Shown: positions 8,006-19,761 of the stretch, piece by piece | Position numbering within the stretch: the first letter of the stretch is position 1 | How the letters are laid out: every line of letters begins with the position of its first letter | Assembly (NCBI GenBank): GCA_013215385.1 | Contig: JABSOY010000019.1 | Coordinates: 27,369 to 91,368 of the forward strand | DNA length: 64,000 nucleotides | Origin: Colwellia sp. | GTDB lineage: Bacteria > Pseudomonadota > Gammaproteobacteria > Enterobacterales > Alteromonadaceae | Reading direction: 5' to 3' | Notes under the pieces: model-generated | Seen by the model: the letters and a program-made list of their open reading frames with translations, nothing else | Told to the model about the DNA's origin: nothing | The model's database searches: none | Position numbers and translations under genes: made by a program

Positions 8006-8146
8006 TTAGCGCACTGGAGGCCCAGATAGCGCCTTGTTAAAATCATCAATGAACTTCTTTCTAGCATACGACCATTCAACTGCAACGTTGAAAATACTGG
8101 CGCTACCAGAAACTGTTTCAATTTCATTTGTTGATAATTCTTTCAT
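8006..8146 (-). CDS. Putative class II microcin-like peptide with GS-type double-glycine leader
   Basis: 46 residues. The leader MKELSTNEIETVSGS closely resembles class II microcin leaders as I recall them (MRxLxxxE(I/L/M)xxVSG(G/A)), so the C39 exporter should cut after VSGS. The released 31 residues start ASIFNVAVEWSYARKKF and end ALSGPPVR; they are basic and amphipathic, lack Cys, and lack the TxKYPSD core. There is no strong ribosome-binding sequence (AATGAATGACG precedes ATG), which lowers confidence. The upstream sequence shares the leader element of the graspetide precursor. It lies between the HlyD-type adaptor and the precursor on the same strand. It could be a second cargo, an inducing pheromone or a decaying precursor; no immunity gene is recognised. 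Confidence 0.6.
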   Translation of the reverse strand: MKELSTNEIETVSGSASIFNVAVEWSYARKKFIDDFNKALSGPPVR

Positions 8147-8160
8147 CGTCATTCATTTAT

Positions 8161-8202
8161 TATAATATCCGACATATCTTTATTATTAATATGTTAGGTG
8201 GG
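8161..8202 (-). promoter_or_regulatory. 5'-leader element of the second peptide gene
   Basis: AATATCCGACAT and TTTATTATTA match the element at 7221-7256. Here the hairpin arms are ACATAT (8172-8177) and ATATGT (8189-8194), so pairing is kept although part of the stem sequence differs. This suggests selection on the structure rather than only recent duplication. Confidence 0.4.
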
Positions 8203-8263
8203 GTTTTGCTGTCGCTGTCGCGGCTTAACGGGGCGAGGGTATCACTCATTAAGAGTGTTTTTC

Positions 8264-8299
8264 ACTAACCATTCTCAGATCGAGTAAGGGATGGTTAGT
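8264..8299. repeat. 9-bp perfect inverted repeat between adaptor and peptide gene
   Basis: ACTAACCAT (8264-8272) faces ATGGTTAGT (8291-8299) with an 18-base loop, 121 bp after the end of the HlyD-type gene on the minus strand. No T-run follows, so it is not a convincing terminator; it may be an operator or an RNA-processing hairpin. Confidence 0.3.
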
Positions 8300-8419
8300 A
8301 ATTAATCGCTAGTCTAATTGTTTATGGTAATAGCACTATTGATAAATTATCTGGTTAATCTTTGTTTAGCTAGATATACCCGTGTGATACTGCTGTAGAT
8401 TTTCATGGGTTTACCTTAT

Positions 8420-9667
8420 TTAATTTAACCGGCCATTTAGACTGTAAATGGGTTCAAGCAGCCATTCTATTAATGTACGTTTGTCCAACATAATATCGGC
8501 ATTAAAAAGCATACCACTTTTCAAGTTAAATTTTTTGCCATAGCCTTGAATAAATTGCGTATTTAACTCGGCCTGAAGGCGATAGACGGGTTCGTTCATC
8601 GATACGGGAAAATCAACGTCGTTTTGGGTGATCAACGTTTTATCAATACGAATTATTGTACTGGCTAAAAAGCCAAATCGTTGGTGAGGAAAGGCATCAA
8701 ACCGTAAACGAGCGATGTCGCCTTCTTCAATAAACCCAGCCGAGCGAGTTGGCAGTAACAGCTCGGCAACTAGTTGAGCTCCTTCTGGAAAAATGGTTAA
8801 TAAAGGGCGTATAGAATTTAATGTTTCCCCTTCAACTACTTGAATAGACGTTACCATTCCTGCATGTGTTGCACTGACTACATAGCTATATTCGTTTTGC
8901 GTTTCACTGAGCTGGCGTGATAAGTCTGATCTTTTGCGTTTTAACTCACGTTTTTTTGTTATGTACTGCTGTGGAATATTAACTTGATCATACTTTAGTT
9001 GAGACAACTCATCTTGTTGGTTAATTAATGTATAGATTAATAGTTCAGCTTCTTGGCGTACATTAATATGACGTTCTTGCTGTTCCTGATATTCAAGTTC
9101 AGAGATATGTCCTTTTTTTGCTAATTTTTCAAATTGAATATTCTGCTGGTTAAATAGCGCTAGCTTCTCCTTTAAAAGGAGTTGTTGCGCTATTATCACT
9201 TCACGAGATTTATTTAATGAAGTTTGTTTTTGTTCAATTCTTATAAGCTCAAGTTGTTCAAGTTGAACAAGTTGCTCTTCCTCCTCAGCGAGTAGATTGA
9301 TTTGTATTTCAAGTTCATTAATAAGTTTTTCACTAAGTTCTTCACCATTATTCATATTTCGTTGACTAATAATACGGATTAACGGTGTGCCTTGAGTTAC
9401 GAATTGACCTTCACTTATAAATATTTTCTCTATAGTACCATTGCGATTAGAGTAACTTTTAATGAGCCCCTTATCAGGGCGCAAGAAACCTTGCACAGTC
9501 TCTTTTCGTGCATATTCAGCACTAAATAAAAAGATAATGGTCAAGATTACCACAGCAACAATAAGCGATGAGGTTATTTTTATTGATAACGGTTGAGCTA
9601 AAGAAATAGAGCCAACTAACCGTTGTGTTTGAGCTTCAACCGCTTCTTTTCTAAATAATTGAGTCAT
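8420..9667 (-). CDS. HlyD-family periplasmic adaptor for the peptide exporter
   Basis: 415 residues, the usual size for CvaA/RaxA-like adaptors. There is a short cytoplasmic N-terminus, one membrane segment (about 31-50, ITSSLIVAVVILTIIFLFSA), a first lipoyl/barrel half (GTIEKIFISEGQFVTQGTPL), a long Gln/Glu-rich coiled coil (about 115-250), a second half (HAGMVTSIQVVEGETL) and a C-terminal beta domain. Such proteins link a peptidase-containing ABC transporter to TolC for one-step secretion. Here the two transport genes flank the peptide and ligase genes rather than being adjacent, but both carry the same promoter element. It is the first gene of the cluster in transcription order. Confidence 0.9.
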   Translation of the reverse strand: MTQLFRKEAVEAQTQRLVGSISLAQPLSIKITSSLIVAVVILTIIFLFSAEYARKETVQGFLRPDKGLIKSYSNRNGTIEKIFISEGQFVTQGTPLIRIISQRNMNNGEELSEKLINELEIQINLLAEEEEQLVQLEQLELIRIEQKQTSLNKSREVIIAQQLLLKEKLALFNQQNIQFEKLAKKGHISELEYQEQQERHINVRQEAELLIYTLINQQDELSQLKYDQVNIPQQYITKKRELKRKRSDLSRQLSETQNEYSYVVSATHAGMVTSIQVVEGETLNSIRPLLTIFPEGAQLVAELLLPTRSAGFIEEGDIARLRFDAFPHQRFGFLASTIIRIDKTLITQNDVDFPVSMNEPVYRLQAELNTQFIQGYGKKFNLKSGMLFNADIMLDKRTLIEWLLEPIYSLNGRLN

Positions 9668-9773
9668 TCTATTTTTCCATCATAACTGTCATCTTTAATT
9701 CATAAATCTTTATTTTTGGAGATTATTAATGTAAACCAAGTTAGCCGTACAATAAGGGCTTTTTTATTAGTAA

Positions 9774-9893
9774 AAATAAGTTAGCAAGTGTTTTTTTTAT
9801 CAGCAAGCCTAAAAATAAAATAATGCGCCATCATACTCTTAAGTTATTGTTTTTATGGGTGAATAAGTAGTGTTGTATTAATGTTGCAAATAA
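9774..9893 (-). promoter_or_regulatory. Cluster promoter element, copy 3 (upstream of HlyD-type adaptor)
   Basis: Block A AAATAAGTTAGCAAGTG from 9774, block B CTTAAGTTATTGTTTT from 9838 (again 64 bp apart), block C GTTGTATTAATGTTG from 9872. On the minus strand TTGCTG, 16 bp, CTAACT is the candidate promoter, about 100 bp before the adaptor start. The rest of the gene-free stretch 9668-10143 holds only the uvrA terminator. Confidence 0.6.
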
Positions 9894-10085
9894 GTTGGGT
9901 AGTGTTTACTTTCACGGTTTTATTATTTTAAGGCTGCTATAGCAATAAGTTATGAAATTTAATCACAGCTATTATTGTTTTAGAGATTTCTTGAGTCTGC
10001 ATTTTAGGAAAAATGACTTTATCAATTCCTAGTGAAATGAACTTTAATTTATACTTAAAGTGAATTGATTTATTTGAATATTAAA

Positions 10086-10113
10086 TAAAAAAGCGAACAA
10101 AATTTTGTTCGCT
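10086..10113 (-). terminator. Intrinsic terminator of uvrA
   Basis: On the minus strand a perfect 22-base palindrome, AGCGAACAAAA facing TTTTGTTCGCT, is followed by six T. It lies 31 bases after the uvrA stop and separates uvrA from the peptide cluster transcripts. Confidence 0.85.
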
Positions 10114-10143
10114 GTTGTTAGTAATCAACCTTTATATAATTAA

Positions 10144-12972
10144 CTAGGGATTTAAAATCGGCTTTAAAAACCTAGCGGTATGTGATGTTTTATGCTCGGC
10201 AACAACTTCAGGCGTTCCTGCTACGAGAATTTCTCCACCACCATCACCGCCTTCTGGTCCTAAATCAATAATCCAATCAGCGGTTTTTATCACGTCTAAG
10301 TTGTGCTCTATTACAACAACGGTATTACCATGATCACGCAAACGGTGAATAACCTGCATTAATTGTTTAATGTCGTGAAAATGTAAACCTGTGGTCGGTT
10401 CATCGAGAATATACAAGGTTTTACCGGTATCACGTTTTGACAATTCTTTAGACAACTTGATACGTTGCGCTTCACCGCCGGAAAGGGTAGTCGCTGATTG
10501 TCCTAGCTTGATATAACTCAGACCAACATCCATTAAAGTTTGTAGTTTGCGATTCACCGCTGGAATAGGCGAAAAAAACGTTAAAGCATCTTCAATGGTC
10601 ATATCAAGCACTTCGTGAATACTTTTGCCTTTGTATTTTACTTCTAGCGTTTCACGGTTATAACGTTTTGATTTACAGACATCACAAGGCACGTAAACGT
10701 CAGGTAAAAAATGCATTTCAACTTTAATCAAACCGTCGCCCTGACAAGCTTCACAACGTCCACCTTTTACATTAAAGCTAAAGCGGCCAGGTTTATAACC
10801 ACGAGAACGCGACTCTTGCGTTGCGGCAAAAATTTCACGAATGGCGGTAAATATTCCGGTGTAAGTGGCGGGGTTTGAACGTGGTGTTCTTCCTATTGGG
10901 CCTTGGTCAATATCGATAACTTTATCGAGTAAGTCTAAACCAATAATTTCTTTATAGGGCGCTGGCACGTCGATGGTTGCGCCATTTAAGGCGATATGTG
11001 CAAGCTTATATAAAGTATCGTTAATAAGCGTTGATTTCCCCGAGCCTGAAACGCCAGTAACACAGGTCATTAAACCATTAGGAATGACTAAGTCGACATT
11101 TTTTAAGTTGTTACCTGTAGCGCCTTTAAGTTCAATAACATTCTTTTTATCAAAGGGCACACGTACTTTGGGTATTTCAATCGCTTCTTTTCCGGAAAGG
11201 TATCGTCCGGTCAATGAATTTTCACAGGCTAAAATATCGTTAACGTCGCCTTGAGCAATTATTTCACCGCCATGAACCCCAGCGCCTGGGCCAATATCAA
11301 TCACGTAATCAGCGGCGCGAATCGCGTCTTCGTCATGTTCAACCACTATCACGGTATTGCCTAAGTCGCGCAAATGGATGAGGGTTTTTAATAATCGTTC
11401 GTTATCGCGTTGGTGCAAACCAATTGAGGGTTCGTCTAAAACGTACATAACACCAACCAAACCAGCGCCTATTTGACTCGCTAAACGAATACGTTGCGCT
11501 TCACCGCCAGACAATGTACCTGAGGCGCGTGACAAATTAAGATAATTTAAGCCAACGTTAACTAAGAAACCTAATCGTTCACAGACTTCTTTAAGAATTT
11601 TTTCGGCAATTTGTGCTTTTTGGCCGGAGAGGTTTAATCCTTCAAAAAAGGCTAAGGCGTCTGAAATAGACAATTCGGCAATATGAGTTAGCGGTGTGTC
11701 GGCAATAAAAACATTACGCGCCTCAAGTCGTAAACGGGTGCCATTACAATCTGGACAATGCTGGCTATTCAAATATTTTGATAATTCGTCACGTACCGAG
11801 TTCGATTCCGTTTCACGAAAGCGACGTTCCATGTTATTGAGAATACCTTCAAACGGATGTTTACGAATAACCACATCACCTCGGTCGTTCATATATTTAA
11901 ATTGGATCTCTTGTTTGCCACTGCCACGTAGGATTAAGTCTTGGTTACTTTTCGACAACTCATTAAAAGGGAGGTTAAGGTCAAACTCGTAGTGATCAGA
12001 CAAGGCTTGTAACATTTGAAAATAATAAAAATTGCGTTTATCCCAGCCACGAATCGCACCACCAGACAAACTTAGTTCTGGGTTAGTGATGACACGTGCA
12101 GTATCAAAAAATTGCTGGTTACCTAAACCATCACAGGTCTTACAGGCACCTGCAGGGTTGTTAAATGAAAATAAGCGTGGCTCAAGTTCTTGCATACTGT
12201 AGCCACATTTTGAACACGCAAAATTGGCTGAAAACACTAATTCTTCGCGATCAGGTTCGTCCATAAAGGCAACTTTAGCGGTGCCGGCGGTTAAACTTAA
12301 CGCGGTTTCAAATGATTCTGATAAACGCAGTTGAATATCGTCACGTACTTTTAAACGGTCAACCACAACTTCAATGGTATGTTTTTTATGAAGCTCTAAG
12401 GTTGGTGGATCAGATAAGTCGCAAACTTCTCCGTCGATTCTGGCGCGAATGTAACCTTGTGAGGCAAGGTTATCGAGTAATTTAACATGCTCACCTTTTC
12501 GGCCTTGTAGCACAGGCGCAAGCACCATAACCTTCGTTCCTTCTTCAAGTGCTAAAACTTTATCGACCATTTGAGAATTGGTTTGTGCTGCTAAAGGCTG
12601 ATTATGTGTCGGACAGCGAGGTTCGCCAACACGCGCATAAAGTAGTCGTAGGTAATCGTAAATTTCGGTGATAGTACCAACGGTTGAGCGCGGATTATGC
12701 GACGTTGATTTTTGTTCTATAGAAATGGCGGGTGACAACCCTTCGATATGGTCAACATCAGGCTTTTCCATTAACGACAAAAACTGGCGCGCATATGCAG
12801 AAAGTGACTCTACATAGCGACGTTGTCCTTCGGCATATAGCGTGTCAAAAGCTAATGAAGACTTTCCCGAGCCAGAAAGCCCGGTAATAACGACTAATTT
12901 TTCTCTAGGGATATTTAAGCTGATATTTTTCAGGTTATGTGTTCTAGCGCCACGCACTTCTATATATTTCAT
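10144..12972 (-). CDS. uvrA: UvrABC excinuclease subunit A
   Basis: 942 residues, full length for UvrA. It carries two ABC ATPase cassettes: Walker [13 protein letters not shown] near residue 31-42 and [12 protein letters not shown] in the second half, each with an LSGGEAQRI signature and a DEP Walker B. Zinc-binding Cys pairs are visible in CSKCGY/CKTCDG and CEACQG/CDVCKS. UvrA scans DNA for bulky lesions with UvrB in nucleotide excision repair. I found no LexA-type box (CTGT-N8-ACAG) in the 430 bp upstream, although uvrA is SOS-controlled in many gammaproteobacteria. It is divergent from yajR. Confidence 0.98.
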   Translation of the reverse strand: MKYIEVRGARTHNLKNISLNIPREKLVVITGLSGSGKSSLAFDTLYAEGQRRYVESLSAYARQFLSLMEKPDVDHIEGLSPAISIEQKSTSHNPRSTVGTITEIYDYLRLLYARVGEPRCPTHNQPLAAQTNSQMVDKVLALEEGTKVMVLAPVLQGRKGEHVKLLDNLASQGYIRARIDGEVCDLSDPPTLELHKKHTIEVVVDRLKVRDDIQLRLSESFETALSLTAGTAKVAFMDEPDREELVFSANFACSKCGYSMQELEPRLFSFNNPAGACKTCDGLGNQQFFDTARVITNPELSLSGGAIRGWDKRNFYYFQMLQALSDHYEFDLNLPFNELSKSNQDLILRGSGKQEIQFKYMNDRGDVVIRKHPFEGILNNMERRFRETESNSVRDELSKYLNSQHCPDCNGTRLRLEARNVFIADTPLTHIAELSISDALAFFEGLNLSGQKAQIAEKILKEVCERLGFLVNVGLNYLNLSRASGTLSGGEAQRIRLASQIGAGLVGVMYVLDEPSIGLHQRDNERLLKTLIHLRDLGNTVIVVEHDEDAIRAADYVIDIGPGAGVHGGEIIAQGDVNDILACENSLTGRYLSGKEAIEIPKVRVPFDKKNVIELKGATGNNLKNVDLVIPNGLMTCVTGVSGSGKSTLINDTLYKLAHIALNGATIDVPAPYKEIIGLDLLDKVIDIDQGPIGRTPRSNPATYTGIFTAIREIFAATQESRSRGYKPGRFSFNVKGGRCEACQGDGLIKVEMHFLPDVYVPCDVCKSKRYNRETLEVKYKGKSIHEVLDMTIEDALTFFSPIPAVNRKLQTLMDVGLSYIKLGQSATTLSGGEAQRIKLSKELSKRDTGKTLYILDEPTTGLHFHDIKQLMQVIHRLRDHGNTVVVIEHNLDVIKTADWIIDLGPEGGDGGGEILVAGTPEVVAEHKTSHTARFLKPILNP

Positions 12973-13421
12973 AATACCAACGTTAATAAGTTTCTTTTCG
13001 AACAGCGAAATTCAAAAAGCTCAAGGCAAGTTATTGAGTGAAGATAATGGTTATTCTCGGTAATTGCTCCTGCATTACCCTAATCCTCTACATCCATGTA
13101 GAAACATTATCTAAATCAATAACGCGACCTGCAAGCCTGTTAAACTTACTCTTCAGGAATTTGTTAGCGATTCGATAACCGCAGATAATTTCTTTAATAT
13201 AGGCTCACCATGTACAAAAGCTATTTGTTCTTAAACCACTGACCAGCGCTGAGTGGCAACAAACTTTATCGCTTTGTTATAGCTATTCACGTACAGATTG
13301 AGCCGAGTATTATTGCATAATAACTCGAAAGAAATCAGTATTAATCTCTGTTTTTGTTCAGGTCTTGGTCGTGATACTATAGCGCCGATTTTGCTTTTTT
13401 ATGACACGTTTAGAGAATTCC
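12973..13421. other. Intergenic region between uvrA and yajR; short inverted repeat
   Basis: About 450 bp without a credible gene. It contains TCTACAT-CC-ATGTAGA (13087-13102), a perfect 7-bp inverted repeat, inside a more GC-rich block (about 13020-13150). That block looks like a dispersed intergenic repeat, but only one copy is present in this window, so this is a guess. Divergent promoters for uvrA and yajR must lie here. Confidence 0.35.
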
Positions 13422-14786
13422 ATGAGTATTACAGGTTTAAACAGTATTGAGAAAAGAGCCGCATTTTCCTTAGCCGCCGTGTTTGGCTTACGTATGCTTG
13501 GGCTTTTTATGATCTTGCCGGTTTTTGCTATTTACGGCGAACAACTGATCGGCTTTAGCCCTATTTGGATAGGCTTAGCGATTGGGGCCTATGGTTTAAC
13601 GCAAGCCATGCTACAAATTCCTATGGGTATTTTGTCTGATAAATATGGCAGAAAACCCATTATTCTCTTTGGTTTAGTGGTTTTCTTTTTTGGCAGTGTT
13701 GTCGCTGCTATGTCTGACACCATTTATGGTGTGGTTTTTGGCCGTGCGCTACAGGGAATGGGCGCTATTGCTAGTGCCGTTTTAGCCTTAGCTGCAGATT
13801 TAAGTCGAGAAGAACAACGCCCTAAAGTCATGGCCACTATCGGCATGTTTATCGGTTTGTCGTTTACTTTAGCCATGGTTTTTGGCCCTATTGTTGCGCA
13901 AGCTTTTGGCTTAAGTGGATTGTTTTGGTTTACGGCAATACTAACTATTTTCGCCATGATAATGATTCAGTTTATGGTACCAAATTCGGTGAACAAAGCG
14001 CCAAAAGGCGATAGTGTTGCCTTACCTGAACAGCTCAGCAAACTTATTCGTCACCCAGAATTAACACGCTTAAATTGGGGGGTATTTATTCTTCATATGG
14101 CATTAACCGCCTGTTTTATCACTTTACCTAAACAGTTTGTGGCCAGTGGTTTAGCCCTTGAACAGCATTGGCAATTATATTTGCCGGCGTTATTGGGGTC
14201 ATTCTTTTTGATGGTGCCTTTTATGCTAGTAGCTATTAAAAAGCAAAAAGAAAAACAAATGTTCTCGGCAGCAATTTTATTACTTGCCGTTTCATTATTA
14301 CTGCTATGGTATTTACCGCTTGGCTTTTGGACGTTAGTGTTATCGGTGGTGATGTTTTTTACCGCTTTTAATTATTTGGAAGCGACTATGCCTTCAATAT
14401 TATCGCGTATTGCCCCTGCTGGCGTAAAAGGTAGCGTAATGGGCATTTATTCGAGTAGCCAATTTTTAGGTGCTTTTACTGGTGGTGTACTCGGTGGCGC
14501 TATTGCCAGCCTATTTGGCGAACAAGCTATATTTCTCGTTATGTCTCTTATGACCTTGTTATGGTTTTTGGGCGCGATAAGCATGAAACCATTGAAAAAG
14601 TCGAAAAATTATACCTTTGCAACGAGTATTGATTGTGAAGAAAAAGCTCATGAAGTCGCAGAACAGTTAATCAACTTTCCTGGCGTTATTGAAGCGACCC
14701 TAGTAGCAGAAGAGTCGGTTGTTTATTTGAAGGTTGACGATAAATTAGTGAACTTAGTTGATATCAAAGCGGTGTTGAATCCATAA
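13422..14786 (+). CDS. yajR: MFS transporter, YajR family
   Basis: From the ATG at 13422 the protein has 454 residues, the length I recall for E. coli YajR. This start is preferred over the ATG at 13401 because GAGA precedes it and it gives the family length. Twelve membrane helices span about 1-395, with the MFS motif A GILSDKYGRKP after helix 2. The C-terminal 60 residues (about 395-454, SKNYTFATSIDCEEKAHEVAEQ...) form the ferredoxin-like YAM domain typical of YajR. Transport substrate is unknown; a proton-coupled exporter is the family assumption. Divergent from uvrA. Confidence 0.9.
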   Translation: MSITGLNSIEKRAAFSLAAVFGLRMLGLFMILPVFAIYGEQLIGFSPIWIGLAIGAYGLTQAMLQIPMGILSDKYGRKPIILFGLVVFFFGSVVAAMSDTIYGVVFGRALQGMGAIASAVLALAADLSREEQRPKVMATIGMFIGLSFTLAMVFGPIVAQAFGLSGLFWFTAILTIFAMIMIQFMVPNSVNKAPKGDSVALPEQLSKLIRHPELTRLNWGVFILHMALTACFITLPKQFVASGLALEQHWQLYLPALLGSFFLMVPFMLVAIKKQKEKQMFSAAILLLAVSLLLLWYLPLGFWTLVLSVVMFFTAFNYLEATMPSILSRIAPAGVKGSVMGIYSSSQFLGAFTGGVLGGAIASLFGEQAIFLVMSLMTLLWFLGAISMKPLKKSKNYTFATSIDCEEKAHEVAEQLINFPGVIEATLVAEESVVYLKVDDKLVNLVDIKAVLNP

Positions 14787-14905
14787 ACTGAACGTCTCAC
14801 TTTTAATCATGTCGGCACCCTGAATTTATTTGCTTGCATGTAGTATTTAGGCTTAGTCAGCAACTATAAATCTGTGTTTCAGGGGCTTGTTTTTAATGAC
14901 CCCCT

Positions 14906-15388
14906 TTAATAAACCGCAATAATCTCGTCACAAAGTTTATTAACGCCAACCATTAATTCAACTTCATCGTCAATAAACTTACCCATTAAAGCTTTTGCCA
15001 TGGGGGATGTTGGTGTGACCACCGTATAATTCTTTCCTTGAAGCTCGCCACGAAAACCACCGGCAGCTGGCGCAAGAAAAAACCAATGATTCTCATCACT
15101 GTCTTGCGCAAGTTGCACCAATGCGCCCACTGAAATAGCTGTTTTTTCATTAAAGTCGCGCAGCACTAACTGTGTTAACGCTTGTTTCGCTTGCTGAATT
15201 TGGGCGACACGACGAGACTGACCTTCTGCCAAATAACTTGCTTCAATGGCTAGGGTGTCGTATTGGGTTTCAGCGACTGATTGGTCGTCGGTTGCGGCAA
15301 GATGCGCGTTATTAGCTGCGGTTATTGTCGCAGATAACTCTTGCTCTAAATGAGAAAATATATCACTAAGGATTTGCTTTTTATTCAT
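14906..15388 (-). CDS. GreA/GreB-family transcription factor-like protein
   Basis: 160 residues, the size of GreA. The N-terminal half is a predicted helical hairpin with an acidic tip (ATDDQSVAETQYDTLAIE) comparable to the catalytic tip of Gre factors. The C-terminal half resembles the Gre FKBP-like domain, with FFLAPAAGG and TPTSPMAKALMGK. Gre factors enter the RNA-polymerase secondary channel and stimulate cleavage of backtracked RNA. It is divergent enough that it may be a Gre paralogue rather than canonical GreA or GreB. It stands alone, convergent with yajR. Confidence 0.7.
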   Translation of the reverse strand: MNKKQILSDIFSHLEQELSATITAANNAHLAATDDQSVAETQYDTLAIEASYLAEGQSRRVAQIQQAKQALTQLVLRDFNEKTAISVGALVQLAQDSDENHWFFLAPAAGGFRGELQGKNYTVVTPTSPMAKALMGKFIDDEVELMVGVNKLCDEIIAVY

Positions 15389-15529
15389 AGCGCTTAGGAT
15401 ACTTGTTTGAAATTTTTAGTAAATATATTTCTAATCTGACAGGTGTCAAAATAGTGCTTGAGTTTTTAGTCATAAACGACTATTTTATAACTAACTGGTT
15501 TGACCATTAAAACGATCCTGATAAAGTGA

Positions 15530-17611
<2,082 letters not shown>

Positions 17612-17735
17612 TGGATTTGGTATTAGTCGATTGAAAAATAGATAAATTAATTTGAAATTAAGCCAGTCTTTTTATGGTCAACTGTTATGCTTACAATTAT
17701 TAGCATAACGTTGACCTATAAAAATAAGAGTAATT

Positions 17736-19679
17736 ATGTCTGCATTTCTTAAACCTGCGATTTCACTTTCGAATGCTTTGCGCTTTAAAGCAAAATTCCT
17801 TTTATTAGCCAGCATCTTCTTTTTACCAATGCTTATTGGCTCTGCTTGGATAGTACAAGAACAAAATGCCTTAATAGTACAATATCAAGAAGAATTATTA
17901 GGATTACAACAGATTCAACAAACGGTCGCGTTAGAAAAAACGATTGCTAATACCCGTATCGATAAATATTCTTTGTCGTCAGTAAAAAATAAAATTTCTG
18001 CTCTAGGGTCATCACAATATATTTCACCTTCAGCATTATCAAAAACATGGCAAGCTTTGCTTACTAGCGATGATGAAGCTCAGACCAACAGTTACGCAAA
18101 AGTTTATGAGCAAAGTTTATCGTTACGAGAAAATATTGCGGCTTTAAGTGGCTTGACTCGCGAGGGTGATGCTATTGCCTTCTATTTTGCTGAGGCGAGT
18201 AGCCAGCGCATTCCCGCATTGTTAGAGTATTTAAAACGCATTCAAGCGATAAGCACACAGATTATTACCCAAGGATTTGACGCAGAGAGCTATACCTTGG
18301 TGGTAGCGTTAGATAAACGTATCGATGAATTGCAAGTTCAATTGGCAAAAACAATGAGCCAACTGAAGCGTGTTGCTAATAAAGAACTCTCGTCATTTTT
18401 ACCAAAGTATACCGAGTTAAATAAACAGCTTGATGATTATCAACAGACCTTACATCAGCAGATGATCGATCCTGATGATATTTCATTGAGCCAAGGGCAA
18501 GCAACGGCGTTGGCGAACAAGATTTATAAACAGGCTGAGTCATTGTTAAATACCAGTGACCAATTATTATTAACCCGTATTCATCATCTTAATGACATGA
18601 GTGTGCAAGCATTATGGATACTTGCCATTGTACTTGCCCTAGTTATTTTACTGATCAGTTATTTATTAATGGGTATTTATCATTCTTTAATTAACAACGT
18701 TAATGCGATTAATCAAGCGGCAAAATATTTGGGCGATGGTGATTTTTCTCAATTATTAGAAGTTAACGCTGCAGATGAACTGGGTGATATCGCGAAAAAC
18801 TTTAGTCAAATGCAACAGAAGATACACCAGCTATTATCTGCTTTTTCCGGTGATATTAGTACCTTGCGTGATTCGGCTAATAATATTCATCAATTAACAG
18901 ACAACATGGAGCAGAGTATTGCTCAACAACAAAAAAATACTCATAGCGTAGTGCAATCAATTAATGAAGTGAATGATTCTGTGCAGGTTATAAGTGAAAG
19001 CACAACTGCCACACAAAAGTTAACTCAGCAGGCAAGTGAGCACGCGAATCAAGGAAAAGATATTATCACGGGAACTGCGCAAACGATTATTAAAATAGCA
19101 GAAGAAGTGAATAGTTCGGCAGGCATTATTGATGAATTAGCCAGCTACAGCAATGATATTGGTCAATTTGTGAAGGTGATTAAAGAAATAGCTGATCAAA
19201 CTAATTTACTTGCCTTAAATGCTGCCATTGAAGCGGCTCGCGCGGGAGAACAAGGACGAGGCTTTGCTGTGGTTGCCGATGAAGTTCGAACGTTAGCTAG
19301 CAGAACCCAAGATTCAACGGAAGAAATTCAACGCATTATAGAGTTATTACAATCGGGGACGAGTAGATCAGTAGAAGCTATGCACCAAGGTGTCGCAATG
19401 GCAGAACAAGGGGTTGAAAAAACGTCTTTGGTGAACAGCACTTTTTCTGAAGTTACTAATAATGTCGATGAGATTGTCGGGGCTACGCTACAAATATCTA
19501 CGGCCGTTAATCAACAAGAAGCTATGGTTAAAGAGATGGCTGAAAATACCGAAAGTATTGCGCAAGGTGCCGATCAAGTAATGCAATCGGCAAAAGATGC
19601 AGCGTCAGCGGGGGAAAGCTTATTAGCATTGGCAGACCACCTTTCACAGCAATTAGCGCAATTTAAACTGCACAGTTAG
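17736..19679 (+). CDS. Methyl-accepting chemotaxis protein
   Basis: 647 residues. TM1 is at about 21-40 and TM2 at about 289-312, enclosing a roughly 250-residue helical periplasmic sensor. A HAMP domain (about 315-365, [22 protein letters not shown]) leads into the cytoplasmic signalling coiled coil. The conserved tip [22 protein letters not shown] is at about 483-504. It should couple to CheA/CheW and steer the flagellar motor. The ligand is unknown. No CheW-binding pentapeptide for CheR is evident at the C-terminus (ends LAQFKLHS). Confidence 0.95.
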   Translation: MSAFLKPAISLSNALRFKAKFLLLASIFFLPMLIGSAWIVQEQNALIVQYQEELLGLQQIQQTVALEKTIANTRIDKYSLSSVKNKISALGSSQYISPSALSKTWQALLTSDDEAQTNSYAKVYEQSLSLRENIAALSGLTREGDAIAFYFAEASSQRIPALLEYLKRIQAISTQIITQGFDAESYTLVVALDKRIDELQVQLAKTMSQLKRVANKELSSFLPKYTELNKQLDDYQQTLHQQMIDPDDISLSQGQATALANKIYKQAESLLNTSDQLLLTRIHHLNDMSVQALWILAIVLALVILLISYLLMGIYHSLINNVNAINQAAKYLGDGDFSQLLEVNAADELGDIAKNFSQMQQKIHQLLSAFSGDISTLRDSANNIHQLTDNMEQSIAQQQKNTHSVVQSINEVNDSVQVISESTTATQKLTQQASEHANQGKDIITGTAQTIIKIAEEVNSSAGIIDELASYSNDIGQFVKVIKEIADQTNLLALNAAIEAARAGEQGRGFAVVADEVRTLASRTQDSTEEIQRIIELLQSGTSRSVEAMHQGVAMAEQGVEKTSLVNSTFSEVTNNVDEIVGATLQISTAVNQQEAMVKEMAENTESIAQGADQVMQSAKDAASAGESLLALADHLSQQLAQFKLHS

Positions 19680-19761
19680 GCGAAATAAAGTGACTGTTTG
19701 GGCAAATCAGGTATTATTGCCCGTTAAAGTAATCTGTTCATAAATAAGTAGATTTTTCTGA

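Noticed and set aside
7897..8127. A 76-codon minus-strand frame overlapping the second peptide gene
   Set aside because: It lacks a ribosome-binding sequence and its composition is not protein-like. The overlapping 46-codon frame has a recognisable microcin-type leader, so that frame was chosen.
8243..8262. CACTC-ATTAA-GAGTG followed by five T, a plus-strand terminator shape
   Set aside because: The stem is only 5 bp and no plus-strand gene lies upstream to be terminated.
12973..13421. LexA/SOS box upstream of uvrA
   Set aside because: Read through for CTGT-N8-ACAG; no acceptable match was found, so none is reported. A matrix scan would be decisive.
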